Below, in pieces: positions 18,753-28,286 of a stretch of 64,000 nt of DNA. This DNA is from Acinetobacter sp. CFCC 10889 (GTDB lineage: Bacteria > Pseudomonadota > Gammaproteobacteria > Pseudomonadales > Moraxellaceae). The DNA lies in NCBI RefSeq assembly GCF_003268395.1, contig NZ_LQXQ01000002.1, positions 62,001 through 126,000 of the forward strand. Reading direction: 5' to 3'. The first letter of the stretch is position 1. Every line of letters starts with the position of its first letter. A model generated the notes under the pieces. The model saw only the letters and a list, made by a program, of their open reading frames with translations. It had not been told where the DNA came from and ran no database searches. The translations under genes and the position numbers were made by a program.

Positions 18753-20201
18753 TTGCCATTAGATCGTATGTTAGATAAGCAACCTAAACAGTTTGAGATA
18801 TTCCAACGTTTGATGGGATATATCATGCTTGCGATGTTGTTGGTTATTTATTATTTCACAACACCAAATGCACATAACCAACTTTATGTGCCGATTTTTA
18901 TTTTCTTTATTTTTCTGATTAGTCCAAGGTTATCACGTTGGTTGGAATACCAGTATGGTGCGCTGGTACGGCGTAATGTGTATTTCCTCATAGATGTGAT
19001 TGTTGTATCAACTGTTTTGGCAGCAGTGCATCTCAGTCTAGTAATTACTTTTATTTTATTTTTTAGTGTAATTTACATTGCAGTCAATTATAAAGTTTCC
19101 ATGATGATTAGTTCATTGGCAATTTTAATTAGTATTTTGGTTTTTTATTTTAATATTATTTTTATTTTTGGTTTCGATGATTATTTTCAACAAACTTCGA
19201 TTGAATTAACAATTTTAAGTTTTATTGGATTAATTATCTTTATTAATGTCGCCAATTATTATCAAAATAGAAGAATGAAGCGTGTAGATACTCAGCGTGA
19301 AAATTATTTTAATGAGATGAATCGTTATATTCAGTTATCTAACCAACTCAGTCGTTATGCACCATTACAATTGTGGCAGTCGATCATGCGTGGTGAAACT
19401 GAGGCAAAATTAGAATATAAACGTAAAAAAATTACAGTATTTTTCTCAGATATTCAGGGTTTTACTGAATTGTCTGAAACATTGATTCCTGATGATTTAG
19501 CATTTGTTTTGAATGACTACCTTAGCCATATGACTGAAATTGCCAAGCAATATGGTGCAACGATTGATAAGTTCATGGGTGATGCAATCCTAATTTTCTT
19601 TGGCGACCCAGATTCGCAAGGTGTTGAACAAGATGCAAAAAATTGCCTCGATATGGCACTTGCGATGCGTCAACAGATGAAATTTTTGCGGGCACGTTGG
19701 GAACAAATGGGCTATGCACCTTTGCATATCCGTATGGGCATTAGTACAGGGTATTGTCACGTTGGAAATTATGGGGCAGTACATCGTATGGCTTATACGA
19801 TTGTAGGTCGTGATGCGAATTTAGCTGCACGTTTGCAAAATGCTGCGGAAATTGATGAAATTTTGATTTCAGATGATACTCATAAATTAGTGAAAAATAG
19901 TTATTTATGTGCACCGAAAGAGCCGATGGAGTTAAAAGGTATTCATGATCTAGTGAAGACTTGGCAGGTGATGGAAAAATATACCAATATTCATAATGAA
20001 AATGAACAATGGTTTGATTATGAATACAAAGGTTTTCATTTGGTGTTAAATATGCAAGAAGTGCAAAACTTTGAATATACTGAATTGGTAGAAGTTTTGG
20101 AAAAAATGATTGCACGAATTCAATTACAGCAAAAATTAACAAACTCTATGGGAGTTGCACAACTACGTAGAGAAGATGAAATTATTTCTCCATCTAATTA
20201 G
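18753..20201 (+). CDS. Membrane class III adenylate/guanylate cyclase
   Basis: A 482-residue protein with about six N-terminal membrane segments (residues 20-180) followed by a class III cyclase domain (about residues 220-410). The catalytic features are VFFSDIQGFTELSE (first metal Asp), KFMGDAILIFFGDP (second metal Asp), GISTGYCHVGNYG, and VGRDANLAARLQNAA, which holds the transition-state Asn and Arg. It probably makes cAMP, the usual product of this subgroup. A TTG start is used if GAGG at 18742-18745 is the ribosome site (7-base spacing); ATG 18768 is the alternative. After the cyclase there is an acidic tail of 70 residues. Confidence 0.87.
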   Translation: MPLDRMLDKQPKQFEIFQRLMGYIMLAMLLVIYYFTTPNAHNQLYVPIFIFFIFLISPRLSRWLEYQYGALVRRNVYFLIDVIVVSTVLAAVHLSLVITFILFFSVIYIAVNYKVSMMISSLAILISILVFYFNIIFIFGFDDYFQQTSIELTILSFIGLIIFINVANYYQNRRMKRVDTQRENYFNEMNRYIQLSNQLSRYAPLQLWQSIMRGETEAKLEYKRKKITVFFSDIQGFTELSETLIPDDLAFVLNDYLSHMTEIAKQYGATIDKFMGDAILIFFGDPDSQGVEQDAKNCLDMALAMRQQMKFLRARWEQMGYAPLHIRMGISTGYCHVGNYGAVHRMAYTIVGRDANLAARLQNAAEIDEILISDDTHKLVKNSYLCAPKEPMELKGIHDLVKTWQVMEKYTNIHNENEQWFDYEYKGFHLVLNMQEVQNFEYTELVEVLEKMIARIQLQQKLTNSMGVAQLRREDEIISPSN

Positions 20202-20247
20202 TTACATGTTTGATTTTTATGTATTCTTCATAAATATTAATTTAAAA

Positions 20248-20277
20248 AATAAGCCACTATTTTAAGTGGCTTATTTT
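20248..20277. terminator. Bidirectional terminator between the cyclase and the isc operon
   Basis: AATAAGCCACT pairs with AGTGGCTTATT across 6 bases, flanked by A and T runs, serving both the cyclase gene and the convergent fdx. Confidence 0.87.
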
Positions 20278-20290
20278 TATTTCATAAAAA

Positions 20291-20629
20291 TCAGTGGTTT
20301 TCTGATGCATGGTTGATGGTATATTTTGGAATTTCAATTTCCATATCTTCATCAGTGATTTTGACTTGGCAAGACAAGCGAGAGTCAGGTTCTAAGCCCC
20401 AAGCACGGTCAAGCAGATCTGCTTCGACATCATCCATTTCATCTAGATTATCAAAGCCTTGGCGTACAACAACGTGGCAAGTTGTACATGCCTTTGACAT
20501 ATCACAAGCATGTTCTATTTTGATCCCATTGTCCAATAAGCTTTGGCAAAGATTGCTATTTGCTTCAACTTCAAACTCAGCACCATTTGGGCAAATTGTT
20601 GCATGAGGTAGTACTTTAATACGTGGCAT
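20291..20629 (-). CDS. fdx: ISC-system [2Fe-2S] ferredoxin
   Basis: Electron donor for Fe-S cluster assembly by the Isc machinery. The 112-residue protein has the adrenodoxin-type cluster motif CDMSKACTTCHV (Cys-x5-Cys-x2-Cys) at about residues 40-51 and the distal Cys in SRLSCQVK. The acidic patch (LDEMDDVEADLLDRAWG) is where partner proteins dock. It is the last gene of the minus-strand isc operon, 16 bases after hscA. Confidence 0.95.
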   Translation of the reverse strand: MPRIKVLPHATICPNGAEFEVEANSNLCQSLLDNGIKIEHACDMSKACTTCHVVVRQGFDNLDEMDDVEADLLDRAWGLEPDSRLSCQVKITDEDMEIEIPKYTINHASENH

Positions 20630-20645
20630 AGTCTTTACCTATAAA

Positions 20646-22505
20646 TTAGTTTGAGTTTGACCAGTCATCAAGTTTTGTGCCTTTGAGTGCATGATCAATG
20701 TGTTGATTCATACGTTCAGCAGCAAAAGCATCACTATGGGTTTTAAGTTTTTCCACAGCATCTTCAATGGCTTGGATATTATCTGTTGCAAGTTGTGCAG
20801 TTAAATGTGCTTGTGCTTGAGTTAAGGCATCTAACTGTTCAGTCGCAAGTAATTGCGCATCAGCTTTGAGGGCTTGCGTTAAAGCTTCTAATTCACGTTG
20901 TGCTTCAATTTTAGTTTCATGCAAATGACGTAAATGCTTATCTTCTTCAGCAAATTTATAGCCATCTAAGAGTAAACGTTCGGTATCTGTATCAGACAAG
21001 CCATAAGACGGTTTAATGTCAATTTCAGCATGTACACCTGAAGTTGTTTCTTTTGCAGAAACAGTAAGTAAACCATCTGCATCGACTTGGAAAGTCACTT
21101 CAATACGTGCCTGACCTGCAGTCATTGGTGGAATACCACGCAGTACAAAACGTCCAAGGCTACGGCAATGTTCCACTAAATCACGTTCACCTTGTACGAC
21201 ATGGATTAACATTGCAGTTTGACCATCTTGGTAGGTGGTGAATTCTTGACGGCGTGCAACAGGAATTGCAGTATTACGTGAAATTAAACGTTCTACCAAG
21301 CCACCCATGGTTTCTAATCCAAGAGAAAGTGGGGTTACATCTAAAAGCAATGAACCATCTTGGCTATTGCCAATCAATTGATTGGCGGTAATTGCTGCAC
21401 CGATCGCAACAACTTCATCAGGGTTGATGGTGCATAGAGGCTCTTGATTAAATACTTCGGCAACTGCTTTTTGTACGGCGTATGAACGAGTCGAGCCACC
21501 CACTAAAACGACGTTTTGAATGTCTGTTAATTCAAGTTTTGCATCACGTAACACACGTTTACAGACACTAATCGTTTTATCCAAAGCAACTTGAATGATC
21601 TGTTCAAAATTTTCACGGTTAAGCGTTAAAGTTTGCTCTAAAAGTTTGAGTTCAACCGATTCATTGTCAGATAAAGCTTCTTTGGCTTTACGTGCTGTAA
21701 CTACAAAATGTGCATATTCAGCATCATCAAGGGTTTCAATGTTGAGTTGTTTTTTTGCCCATTTCACAATTAAACGGTCTAAGTCATCACCACCAAGTGC
21801 GGTATGACCACCCGTTGCGAGAACTTCAAATACACCTTGTGCAAAACGTAAAATTGAAACGTCAAACGTACCACCGCCCAAATCATAAATAACATAGTTA
21901 CGATCTGTTGCAAGATTGGTCTCTTGGTCTAAACCATAAGCCACCGCTGCAGCAGTCGGTTCATTTAATAAACGTAAAACATTTAAACCAGCAAGTTGTG
22001 CTGCATCACGAGTTGCTTGACGCTGAGCTTCATCGAAATAAGCAGGCACAGTAATTACTGCACCATTCACAGGATTTTTTAAACTTGATTCGGCACGATC
22101 TTTGAGTTGTTTTAAGATTTCAGCAGAAATTTCGACGGGTGTTTTACGCCCTTGTGCGGTTTCAAATGCAGGCATTTGATTATCTTCACCCACTAAGGTA
22201 TAGGGATGTTGAAATTTAATATCTACTTTTGAGCGACCCATAAAACGTTTCACTGAAACGATGGTATTTTTTGGATCTGTAGTCACAAAAGGTTTGGCTG
22301 CATCACCATATTCTGTAGAGTTTTTTGAATAATGTGCAATCGAGGGGAGTAACACACGACCTTGTTCATCATTCAGTACTTTGGCTTTGCCTGATAATAC
22401 AGTCGCAACAAGTGAATGGGTTGTGCCTAAATCGATACCAATGGCAATACGATGTTCGTGTGGCGCACTTGATTGTCCAGGTTCTGCAATTTGCAAGAGT
22501 GCCAT
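20646..22505 (-). CDS. hscA: HscA, Hsp70-type chaperone for Fe-S cluster transfer
   Basis: Specialised Hsp70 that helps release clusters from IscU. The 619-residue protein has the Hsp70 ATPase motifs [13 protein letters not shown] (phosphate 1), [17 protein letters not shown] in its usual place (read as [12 protein letters not shown]), and [14 protein letters not shown]. The substrate-binding domain with [14 protein letters not shown] follows. The N-terminal extension ([10 protein letters not shown]) marks HscA rather than DnaK. It lies between hscB and fdx, as in E. coli. Confidence 0.95.
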   Translation of the reverse strand: MALLQIAEPGQSSAPHEHRIAIGIDLGTTHSLVATVLSGKAKVLNDEQGRVLLPSIAHYSKNSTEYGDAAKPFVTTDPKNTIVSVKRFMGRSKVDIKFQHPYTLVGEDNQMPAFETAQGRKTPVEISAEILKQLKDRAESSLKNPVNGAVITVPAYFDEAQRQATRDAAQLAGLNVLRLLNEPTAAAVAYGLDQETNLATDRNYVIYDLGGGTFDVSILRFAQGVFEVLATGGHTALGGDDLDRLIVKWAKKQLNIETLDDAEYAHFVVTARKAKEALSDNESVELKLLEQTLTLNRENFEQIIQVALDKTISVCKRVLRDAKLELTDIQNVVLVGGSTRSYAVQKAVAEVFNQEPLCTINPDEVVAIGAAITANQLIGNSQDGSLLLDVTPLSLGLETMGGLVERLISRNTAIPVARRQEFTTYQDGQTAMLIHVVQGERDLVEHCRSLGRFVLRGIPPMTAGQARIEVTFQVDADGLLTVSAKETTSGVHAEIDIKPSYGLSDTDTERLLLDGYKFAEEDKHLRHLHETKIEAQRELEALTQALKADAQLLATEQLDALTQAQAHLTAQLATDNIQAIEDAVEKLKTHSDAFAAERMNQHIDHALKGTKLDDWSNSN

Positions 22506-22537
22506 TGTGTTACATCCTTAATAAAAAAATAAATAAA

Positions 22538-23053
22538 TTAAAAATCATCATCTAAGTCAAAATCTTCGTCATCTAAAAGCCGATCCTCAGCTTTATCAAT
22601 GTCATTCATGACTTTTTGGAAAAAACGCAATTTGCGCACGGTATCACGTGCATCTGCCCAATCTTCATCGGTATAGTCAATTTTAAACTCACGCACTAAG
22701 CCATCGATCCATTGTTGGACTTCATTTTTTAGTGAATGTAATTGTTCAATATCACGAGACTCATCCAATTGTTCACGAATTTCTAAAGCAGACTGTAGAA
22801 ATTCAAAATCATTAATGGATTGATCTAAATGATGATCTTGCTTTTTCAGAGAGAGGAGGTAAGCCGCACGGCTATCGACATGAGATAAGACTTTATAAGC
22901 TTGATTAATTTCACTAGATTTAATCAAGGCTTGGTCTTTATCTTCGGCTTTATCAGGATGATATTGTTGCTGCAATTTTAAAAAATTTGATTTTAATGTT
23001 GCTAAATCAATATCGAGTGCTTCTGGGAGATCGAACAGCTCAAAATGACTCAT
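22538..23053 (-). CDS. hscB: HscB, J-domain co-chaperone
   Basis: Delivers IscU to HscA and stimulates its ATPase. The 171-residue protein has an N-terminal J domain (FELFDLPEALDIDLATLK, then the invariant HPD in QQYHPDKAED at about residue 34) and a C-terminal three-helix domain. The tail is strongly acidic (DEDFDLDDDF). It is 32 bases upstream of hscA in the same operon. Confidence 0.95.
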   Translation of the reverse strand: MSHFELFDLPEALDIDLATLKSNFLKLQQQYHPDKAEDKDQALIKSSEINQAYKVLSHVDSRAAYLLSLKKQDHHLDQSINDFEFLQSALEIREQLDESRDIEQLHSLKNEVQQWIDGLVREFKIDYTDEDWADARDTVRKLRFFQKVMNDIDKAEDRLLDDEDFDLDDDF

Positions 23054-23157
23054 GGGAAATATTCATCCACGATTGGGTTTGCATAAAATAGCAGAATTAA
23101 ATGTGATTAAAACAGTGTGGGACACTGTTTTAATGCGAAACAAAGGCAAAGTTGCTG

Positions 23158-23478
23158 TTAAACGGTAAAAGATTCACCGCAACCACATTCACCTTTTTTG
23201 TTTGGATTGTTGAATTCGAAGCCTTCATTTAGACCATTTTTTACATAGTCCATTTCCATGCCATCCAAATACACCAAACTCTTTGGGTCTACAAAAACTT
23301 TTACACCAAACTGTTCAAACATTTGATCATGTGTATCAGCGTCATCGACAAACTCAAGCACATAAGCCAAACCAGAACAGCCTGAAGTTTTCACACCAAG
23401 ACGAATACCTTCACCCTTACCGCGATTTTTTAAATAATTGCTGATATGAGTTGCAGCATTTTCAGTTAAATGGATCAT
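23158..23478 (-). CDS. iscA: IscA, A-type Fe-S carrier
   Basis: Carries Fe-S clusters (or iron) to target proteins. The 106-residue protein has the three conserved cysteines: [16 protein letters not shown] near residue 35 and [11 protein letters not shown] at the end. It sits between iscU and hscB. The roughly 100-base gap after it, before hscB, contains no clear gene. Confidence 0.95.
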   Translation of the reverse strand: MIHLTENAATHISNYLKNRGKGEGIRLGVKTSGCSGLAYVLEFVDDADTHDQMFEQFGVKVFVDPKSLVYLDGMEMDYVKNGLNEGFEFNNPNKKGECGCGESFTV

Positions 23479-23522
23479 GAAAACTCCGTTAATTCACTTT
23501 CTGTAAATGGTTAAAAGCAAAA

Positions 23523-23909
23523 TTAAGCTTTAGCTTTTTTGCTGCGATAGTCTTCAACAGCGGCTTTAATTGCATCTTCTGCAAGTACAGAGCAGTGAAC
23601 TTTGACTGGTGGCAATGCGAGTTCAGTTGCGATGTCGATGTTTTTGATCGCTTGAGCTTGGTCTAAAGTTTTACCTTTCAACCATTCAGTAACCAATGAA
23701 CTTGATGCAATTGCTGAACCACAACCGTAAGTTTTAAAACGTGCTTCTTCAATTACGCCATTGTCATCTACTTGAATCTGTAGACGCATAACATCGCCAC
23801 AAGCAGGTGCACCGACCATACCTGTACCTACGTTTTCAGCATTTTTATCTAACACACCAACATTACGAGGGTTTTCGTAATGATCAATTACTTTTTCACT
23901 ATAAGCCAT
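23523..23909 (-). CDS. iscU: IscU, Fe-S cluster scaffold
   Basis: Scaffold on which IscS builds clusters. All three Cys ligands are visible in the 128-residue sequence: GAPACGDVM, KTYGCGSAIAS and VHCSVLAEDAI. The HscA recognition motif LPPVK lies directly before the last one. It follows iscS in the operon. Confidence 0.97.
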   Translation of the reverse strand: MAYSEKVIDHYENPRNVGVLDKNAENVGTGMVGAPACGDVMRLQIQVDDNGVIEEARFKTYGCGSAIASSSLVTEWLKGKTLDQAQAIKNIDIATELALPPVKVHCSVLAEDAIKAAVEDYRSKKAKA

Positions 23910-24017
23910 GATGCTTCTCCAAACCTCGGGGTCAGCGTTGATAATAAATAATATTGGGACATCTTTTTGATTTTCAATGAGAACAACTCAAAAAGATGTG
24001 ATCAATAATATCTTGAA

Positions 24018-25235
24018 TTAATGTTCAGCCCATTCAACTGAATCTAAGTCGATGCCTTCTTTATACATGTCCCAAAGTGGAGAAAGGGCACGTAATTTTT
24101 CAACAGCAGCTTTAGAGATTTTGATCACATGATCAATATCTTCTTCAGTTGTGTAATGACCGAAACTGAAACGAATTGAACTATGAGCAAGTTCATCTGA
24201 AAGACCTAAAGCACGAAGAACATAAGATGGCTCTAAAGTAGCAGATGTACATGCTGAACCAGAAGAAACTGCAACATCTTTGAGTGCCATCATTAATGAT
24301 TCACCTTCAACAAAGTTGAAGCTAACATTTAAATAGTTGGCAACGTTAAACTCTGGGTGACCATTTAGAAATACCTGTTCTAAATCTTGCAAACCATTCC
24401 ACAGCTTGTCACGGAGGATACGTAAACGCGCTTGTTCTGCATGTAATGTTTTACCTGCAAGCTCAAAAGCTTCACCCATACCCACGATTTGATGGGTTGC
24501 AAGTGTACCTGAACGCATACCACGTTCATGACCACCACCATGCATTTGTGCTTTGATACGAACACGTGGTTGACGACGTACATAAAGTGCGCCAATGCCT
24601 TTAGGACCATATACTTTATGACCTGAGAAGCTCATCAAGTCCACTTTCATGGTAGAAAGATCAATTTCTACTTTACCCGCAGCTTGTGCAGCATCAACAT
24701 GGAAATACGTTTTATTGGCACGTGTTAACTCACCAATCGCAGCAACATCAGTCACTGTACCAATTTCATTGTTCACCATCATCAATGAAACAAGAATAGT
24801 ATCTGGACGTAGTGCAGCCTGAACCATTTCAGGGGTAATCAAACCAGTACGAGCTTCAGGCTCAAGATAAGTAATCTCAAAACCTTCCTCTTCAAGTTCA
24901 CGACAAGTATCTAAAATTGCTTTATGTTCAATTTTAGATGTGATGATGTGTTTACCTTTTGAAGCGTAAAACTGAGCGATACCTTTAAGTGCAAGGTTGT
25001 CAGATTCAGTTGCACCTGAAGTCCAAACAATTTCACGCGGGTCAGCTTTGATCAAGTTTGCGACTTGCTCACGTGCATATTCAACTTTTTCTTCTGCTTG
25101 CCATCCATAAGCATGTGAACGAGATGCTGCGTTACCAAAGATACCGTCAAAGGTTAAGCATTCCATCATGCGTTCAGCAACTTGAGGATCGACAGGAGTT
25201 GTTGCTGCATAGTCAAGATAAATAGGACGTTTCAT
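24018..25235 (-). CDS. iscS: IscS, cysteine desulfurase
   Basis: PLP enzyme that takes sulfur from Cys for Fe-S clusters and tRNA thiolation. The 405-residue protein has the PLP-binding [19 protein letters not shown] (Lys near residue 207) and DAAQAAGK. The mobile-loop catalytic Cys is in [21 protein letters not shown] near residue 330, followed by [16 protein letters not shown]. It begins 1 base after the iscR stop, so translation may be coupled. Confidence 0.97.
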   Translation of the reverse strand: MKRPIYLDYAATTPVDPQVAERMMECLTFDGIFGNAASRSHAYGWQAEEKVEYAREQVANLIKADPREIVWTSGATESDNLALKGIAQFYASKGKHIITSKIEHKAILDTCRELEEEGFEITYLEPEARTGLITPEMVQAALRPDTILVSLMMVNNEIGTVTDVAAIGELTRANKTYFHVDAAQAAGKVEIDLSTMKVDLMSFSGHKVYGPKGIGALYVRRQPRVRIKAQMHGGGHERGMRSGTLATHQIVGMGEAFELAGKTLHAEQARLRILRDKLWNGLQDLEQVFLNGHPEFNVANYLNVSFNFVEGESLMMALKDVAVSSGSACTSATLEPSYVLRALGLSDELAHSSIRFSFGHYTTEEDIDHVIKISKAAVEKLRALSPLWDMYKEGIDLDSVEWAEH

Positions 25236-25236
25236 G

Positions 25237-25710
25237 TCAAATACCTGTAGCCGATAAAAGGGCTGAATCTAAACTTGGAGTGTTTTGGCGTAGAGCAACA
25301 GTTTGCACGTTGTCTCGTGAAACGAGATCAGCAAGTGTAATTTTAGCTAAATAATCGGCGATATGATGGGAGAGTTCTTGCCATAAATCATGCGTTAAAC
25401 ACATCGCACCATTTTGGCAGTTGCCTTTGTGGTCACAACGTGTTGCATCAACGGTTTCATTTACGGCTTCAATAATTTCTAATACTGTAATTTCTTCAGC
25501 ATTGCGCGCAAGAAGATAACCACCGTTGGCTCCACGAACACTTGAAACTAGACCATTGCGTTTAAGTTTGGCAAATAATTGCTCAAGATAAGCAACAGAG
25601 ATAGTTTGGCGTGCTGCAATTTCAGCAAGCGTGATCGTTTGTTCAGTTGGCTGCAAAGCTAGATCAAGTAGAGCAGTCACTGCGTAGCGACCGCGAGTAG
25701 TAAGGCGCAT
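25237..25710 (-). CDS. iscR: IscR, Fe-S-sensing Rrf2-type regulator
   Basis: Represses the isc operon when it holds a [2Fe-2S] cluster. The protein begins [20 protein letters not shown] at 25710, the conserved start; the frame is open back to 25722, which would add 4 residues. The winged helix is residues 1-60. The cluster ligands are the three Cys in [13 protein letters not shown] (residues about 91-103), with the nearby His of the family. It is the first gene of the operon, 1 base before iscS. The C-terminus is a little longer than in E. coli. Confidence 0.95.
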   Translation of the reverse strand: MRLTTRGRYAVTALLDLALQPTEQTITLAEIAARQTISVAYLEQLFAKLKRNGLVSSVRGANGGYLLARNAEEITVLEIIEAVNETVDATRCDHKGNCQNGAMCLTHDLWQELSHHIADYLAKITLADLVSRDNVQTVALRQNTPSLDSALLSATGI

Positions 25711-25745
25711 GATTCGATACACATGTTATTAGACTAGATGTGTTG

Positions 25746-25813
25746 ATTTTATGAATCCTGACTAAAATAGTCAAGTATTTTTCGGTTTAATTCAGACTAA
25801 TTTAGTAAGGTAT
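25746..25813 (-). promoter_or_regulatory. isc promoter with two IscR type 1-like sites
   Basis: The minus-strand promoter is TTGACT (25769-25774), a 17-base spacer and TAAAAT (25746-25751). A 25-bp site at 25754-25778 overlaps it. It matches the E. coli IscR type 1 consensus at about 23 positions (core GACTAAAATAGTC). A weaker copy at 25789-25813 has core GACTAATTTAGT. The placement predicts feedback repression by holo-IscR, as in E. coli. Confidence 0.8.
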
Positions 25814-25852
25814 TTTTTGTGTTGTGTTTAATTTATTGTTTAAATTGACTTA

Positions 25853-26506
25853 TCAAGAAAATATTTGCCATAAATTATACACAATTAACGTAATAAATAG
25901 AACTGAAATCACCGATAAAAATATATTTATCGTTTTTTGTTTTTGCTCCATACGGCGAATACGGTTTTGGTATTGCTTCACCTCTACTTGTAAAGTATTG
26001 ATTTTAGAACGTTGTTGATCAATTTTCTCTAACAAAGGAGCAATACGCTTTTTTGAACCTACGCCAGTTTCATCATGGTCTGGATTTGTAAGCCATTGTT
26101 TCCAGTCGGAAAGTAATTTGGGAATGGTTAAAGGTAAAATGAGATCATGAAATTTATCTTTCAAAATTTCATCACCTTCAATACGCAATTTCTTCATGCT
26201 GCGGCGATTGGCAAAAGCAAAAATTTGGATGAGATCTAAAACGGTACTACTGACAGTTAAATCTACAGGTTTTTCAGGTGCTTTTAGATCAAACAAAATG
26301 CCTTTGTCCGTAAATTGAACATAGAAATCGACATAAGGAATGTAACTATTTATTTTAATGGTGATTTGTTGAGCAATAAAAAATTTTGCATGTAAGCGAA
26401 CCACGCGGTCATGTTTTAATACAAATGAATAAAATGTTTCCAAAATAATCATTAAGGTATTAAGCAACAAACGACTTTGACCTTGTTTTTGTTGCGATTC
26501 GCTCAT
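25853..26506 (-). CDS. Hypothetical SCP2-like protein with a C-terminal membrane anchor
   Basis: Function not known. The 217-residue protein has an N-terminal domain (about residues 20-115) that resembles an SCP2/UbiJ lipid-binding fold, including VRLHAKFF, the alternating hydrophobic pattern GILFDLKAP, and MKKLRIEGDEIL. A coiled coil follows at residues 150-190 (KIDQQRSKINTLQVEVKQYQ), then one hydrophobic C-terminal segment (INIFLSVISVLFITLIVYNL). This suggests a tail-anchored inner-membrane protein facing the cytoplasm. It is divergent from the phasin gene. Confidence 0.65.
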   Translation of the reverse strand: MSESQQKQGQSRLLLNTLMIILETFYSFVLKHDRVVRLHAKFFIAQQITIKINSYIPYVDFYVQFTDKGILFDLKAPEKPVDLTVSSTVLDLIQIFAFANRRSMKKLRIEGDEILKDKFHDLILPLTIPKLLSDWKQWLTNPDHDETGVGSKKRIAPLLEKIDQQRSKINTLQVEVKQYQNRIRRMEQKQKTINIFLSVISVLFITLIVYNLWQIFS

Positions 26507-26703
26507 AAATAAATCCTATAATTTGTACAGAGAGTCCAATCTCGTGTTATACCTATGGTGAACTGGTTCACATTTAAATAAAATAAATTACTTTGCTTTG
26601 TAGAACAGTTTAGCAAAAGGTTCAAGTAATTTATTTGTTATTATGACGATATTTCACATTTTAATGATTAAATTGCACATAAAGCATGCAGGAGGGAAAA
26701 GAA

Positions 26704-27195
26704 ATGGATTTAGAACAGCAAGAATCACAGGATGATTTAAAACTGAACTCAACAAAAGAAAAAACGCAGATAAAAGAAAAATCTTCACGTAAATCTCCGC
26801 TTGATTTTAGAAAATATACCAAACAAATTTGGCTCGCAGGTTTGGGGGCTTTTTCACGTGCAGAAGAGGAAGGTAATAAATTATTTGACTCTTTGGTCAA
26901 GGTGGGTGAGGAGCTTGAGTCTAAAAGTGTTGAAGATACTGAAGTGGAGCAATCTGCAAAGAATGTGGTTGAGAAAACCAAGGAAACAGTCACTGAAACT
27001 AAGGAAAAAGTTGAAAAGACTTTAGATCATCATGTGAATCATTCGCTGAATCGTATTGGCTTGGTGACGGCAAAGGATCTACAGCATTTAGAGACTTTGA
27101 TCTTGCAATTGCATCAAAAAGTTGATGGTTTGGTAGAAGAAAATCAAAAATTGTCAGATCAACTACAAAAAATAGTCAGTCAGCCAACAGAATAA
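26704..27195 (+). CDS. Phasin / polyhydroxyalkanoate granule-associated protein
   Basis: A protein of the PhaF/PhaI-type granule-associated family, small amphipathic proteins that coat PHA granules. The core RKYTKQIWLAGLGAFSRAEEEGNKLFDSLVKVGEELE is near residue 37, preceded by a charged N-terminus and followed by a Lys/Glu/Thr coiled coil and VTAKDLQHLETLILQLHQKVD. AGGAGG at 26690-26695 supports ATG 26704 over ATG 26686. No PHA synthase is in the window, so a PHA-linked role is inferred from family only. Confidence 0.82.
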   Translation: MDLEQQESQDDLKLNSTKEKTQIKEKSSRKSPLDFRKYTKQIWLAGLGAFSRAEEEGNKLFDSLVKVGEELESKSVEDTEVEQSAKNVVEKTKETVTETKEKVEKTLDHHVNHSLNRIGLVTAKDLQHLETLILQLHQKVDGLVEENQKLSDQLQKIVSQPTE

Positions 27196-27343
27196 ACCTA
27201 TTTTGCATTTTTTATAGATTATTTTGATGAAAAGCATTGTTGCAGTCTTGCGTTTCCCCCCAAAGCATTGCTATAAAGTCTGCATGGCCTTTCAAACCAC
27301 AGCTTTTGATATTAAACGAACGATATAAGAGGACGTAATCTTC

Positions 27344-27616
27344 ATGAATAAATCAGAATTAATTGACGCGATTGCAGAAAAAGGGGGATTGTCTAAGACT
27401 GATGCTGGTAAAGCATTGGATGCGACTATTGCTTCAATTGGTGAAGCGTTAAAAGGTGGCGATACTGTAACTTTAGTTGGTTTTGGTACTTTCAGTGTAA
27501 AAGAGCGAGCAGCTCGTACTGGTCGTAACCCAAAAACTGGTGAAGAGCTTCAAATTAAAGCAAGTAAAGTACCAAGCTTTAAAGCGGGTAAAGGGCTTAA
27601 AGATTCTGTTGCTTAA
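27344..27616 (+). CDS. hupB: HU family DNA-binding protein
   Basis: Nucleoid protein that bends DNA non-specifically. The 90-residue sequence is classical [20 protein letters not shown], the core [20 protein letters not shown], the DNA-embracing arm [12 protein letters not shown] with its Pro, and [15 protein letters not shown]. It is monocistronic and ends with a strong terminator. Confidence 0.96.
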   Translation: MNKSELIDAIAEKGGLSKTDAGKALDATIASIGEALKGGDTVTLVGFGTFSVKERAARTGRNPKTGEELQIKASKVPSFKAGKGLKDSVA

Positions 27617-27650
27617 TCTTTGATGCTTTAGAGAATGCCCCAATCGGGGA

Positions 27651-27686
27651 AATGCCAATCAATTTAGAAATTGATTGGCATTTTTT
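27651..27686 (+). terminator. hupB terminator
   Basis: A perfect 15-bp stem (AATGCCAATCAATTT with its complement) over a 2-base loop, followed by a T run. Confidence 0.9.
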
Positions 27687-27755
27687 GTGCTCAATGTTTT
27701 ATTTTTTTGAATATGCTTAAATTAAGATGTTGAATTTATGAATAGAAAAACTGGA

Positions 27756-27891
27756 GGTGTTTCAAAAAGTATGCTGACTATATTTTGCTCACCATCTCAA
27801 TATTATAAAATCTTGAAAAGATAGTGCATTTAGTTTCTATATTTTCAATTTTTCTATTGACAGATTTGAGTAGCATACTTTTTAGAACACC
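27756..27891. mobile_element. MITE-like element with 20-bp terminal inverted repeats
   Basis: A 136-bp stretch bounded by near-identical inverted ends: GGTGTTTCAAAAAGTATGCT at 27756-27775 and the complement of GGTGTTCTAAAAAGTATGCT at 27872-27891 (18 of 20 match). The inside is AT-rich and has no gene. I see no clear target duplication. It lies between hupB and a broken CPCC-family gene. Family unknown; it could be a deletion derivative of an insertion sequence. Confidence 0.6.
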
Positions 27892-27956
27892 ACCCAGCAA
27901 TTATCTATGATTTAACAATTGGTTATCTTATTTATAATAATGCAAAGTTACAACAA

Positions 27957-28226
27957 ATGTATAAAATTTTATATCATAAAGATGTTGAGATCGAAGAAGA
28001 TTCAAGAGCATATTATTTGCAATGCCCTTGTTGTGGTTTTTATGGTTTATCCTTAGAACTAGATTGGGATGGGTGCAGTATTTGTTTATAGGAATATGAT
28101 GGACAACATGAAACATGTTACTCACTTGCCAATCGTATGACCATGATTGAATATAGGCAAAATTTTTATAAAAAAAATTCTAAAGTTGAGCTAGAAAAAA
28201 ATTACATCAGTGACCAATCTATATAA
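27957..28226 (+). pseudogene. Cysteine-rich CPCC-family protein, broken by an in-frame stop
   Basis: Function unknown for the family. The frame from ATG 27957 gives a CPCCGF motif near residue 23 and CSICL near residue 40. A TAG then falls at 28089-28091, exactly where CPCC proteins have Trp (pattern ICxxCFWEDDG). The same frame continues EYDGQHE and SLANRMTMIEYRQNF, matching the family's C-terminal SLxEARxNF segment, to TAA 28224. A single TGG to TAG change explains it. The frame is open upstream into the MITE-like element, so the original start may be lost. Seen directly; family assignment is from memory of the motif. Confidence 0.72.
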
Positions 28227-28232
28227 AGACAA

Positions 28233-28262
28233 AAAAATCCAGCATTATTGCTGGATTTTTTA
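28233..28262. terminator. Bidirectional terminator
   Basis: AATCCAGCA (28236-28244) and TGCTGGATT (28249-28257) pair over TTAT, flanked by A and T runs, between the broken CPCC gene and the convergent lipoprotein gene. Confidence 0.85.
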
Positions 28263-28286
28263 TTGGAACTGTTAAAAAGCTCAGAA

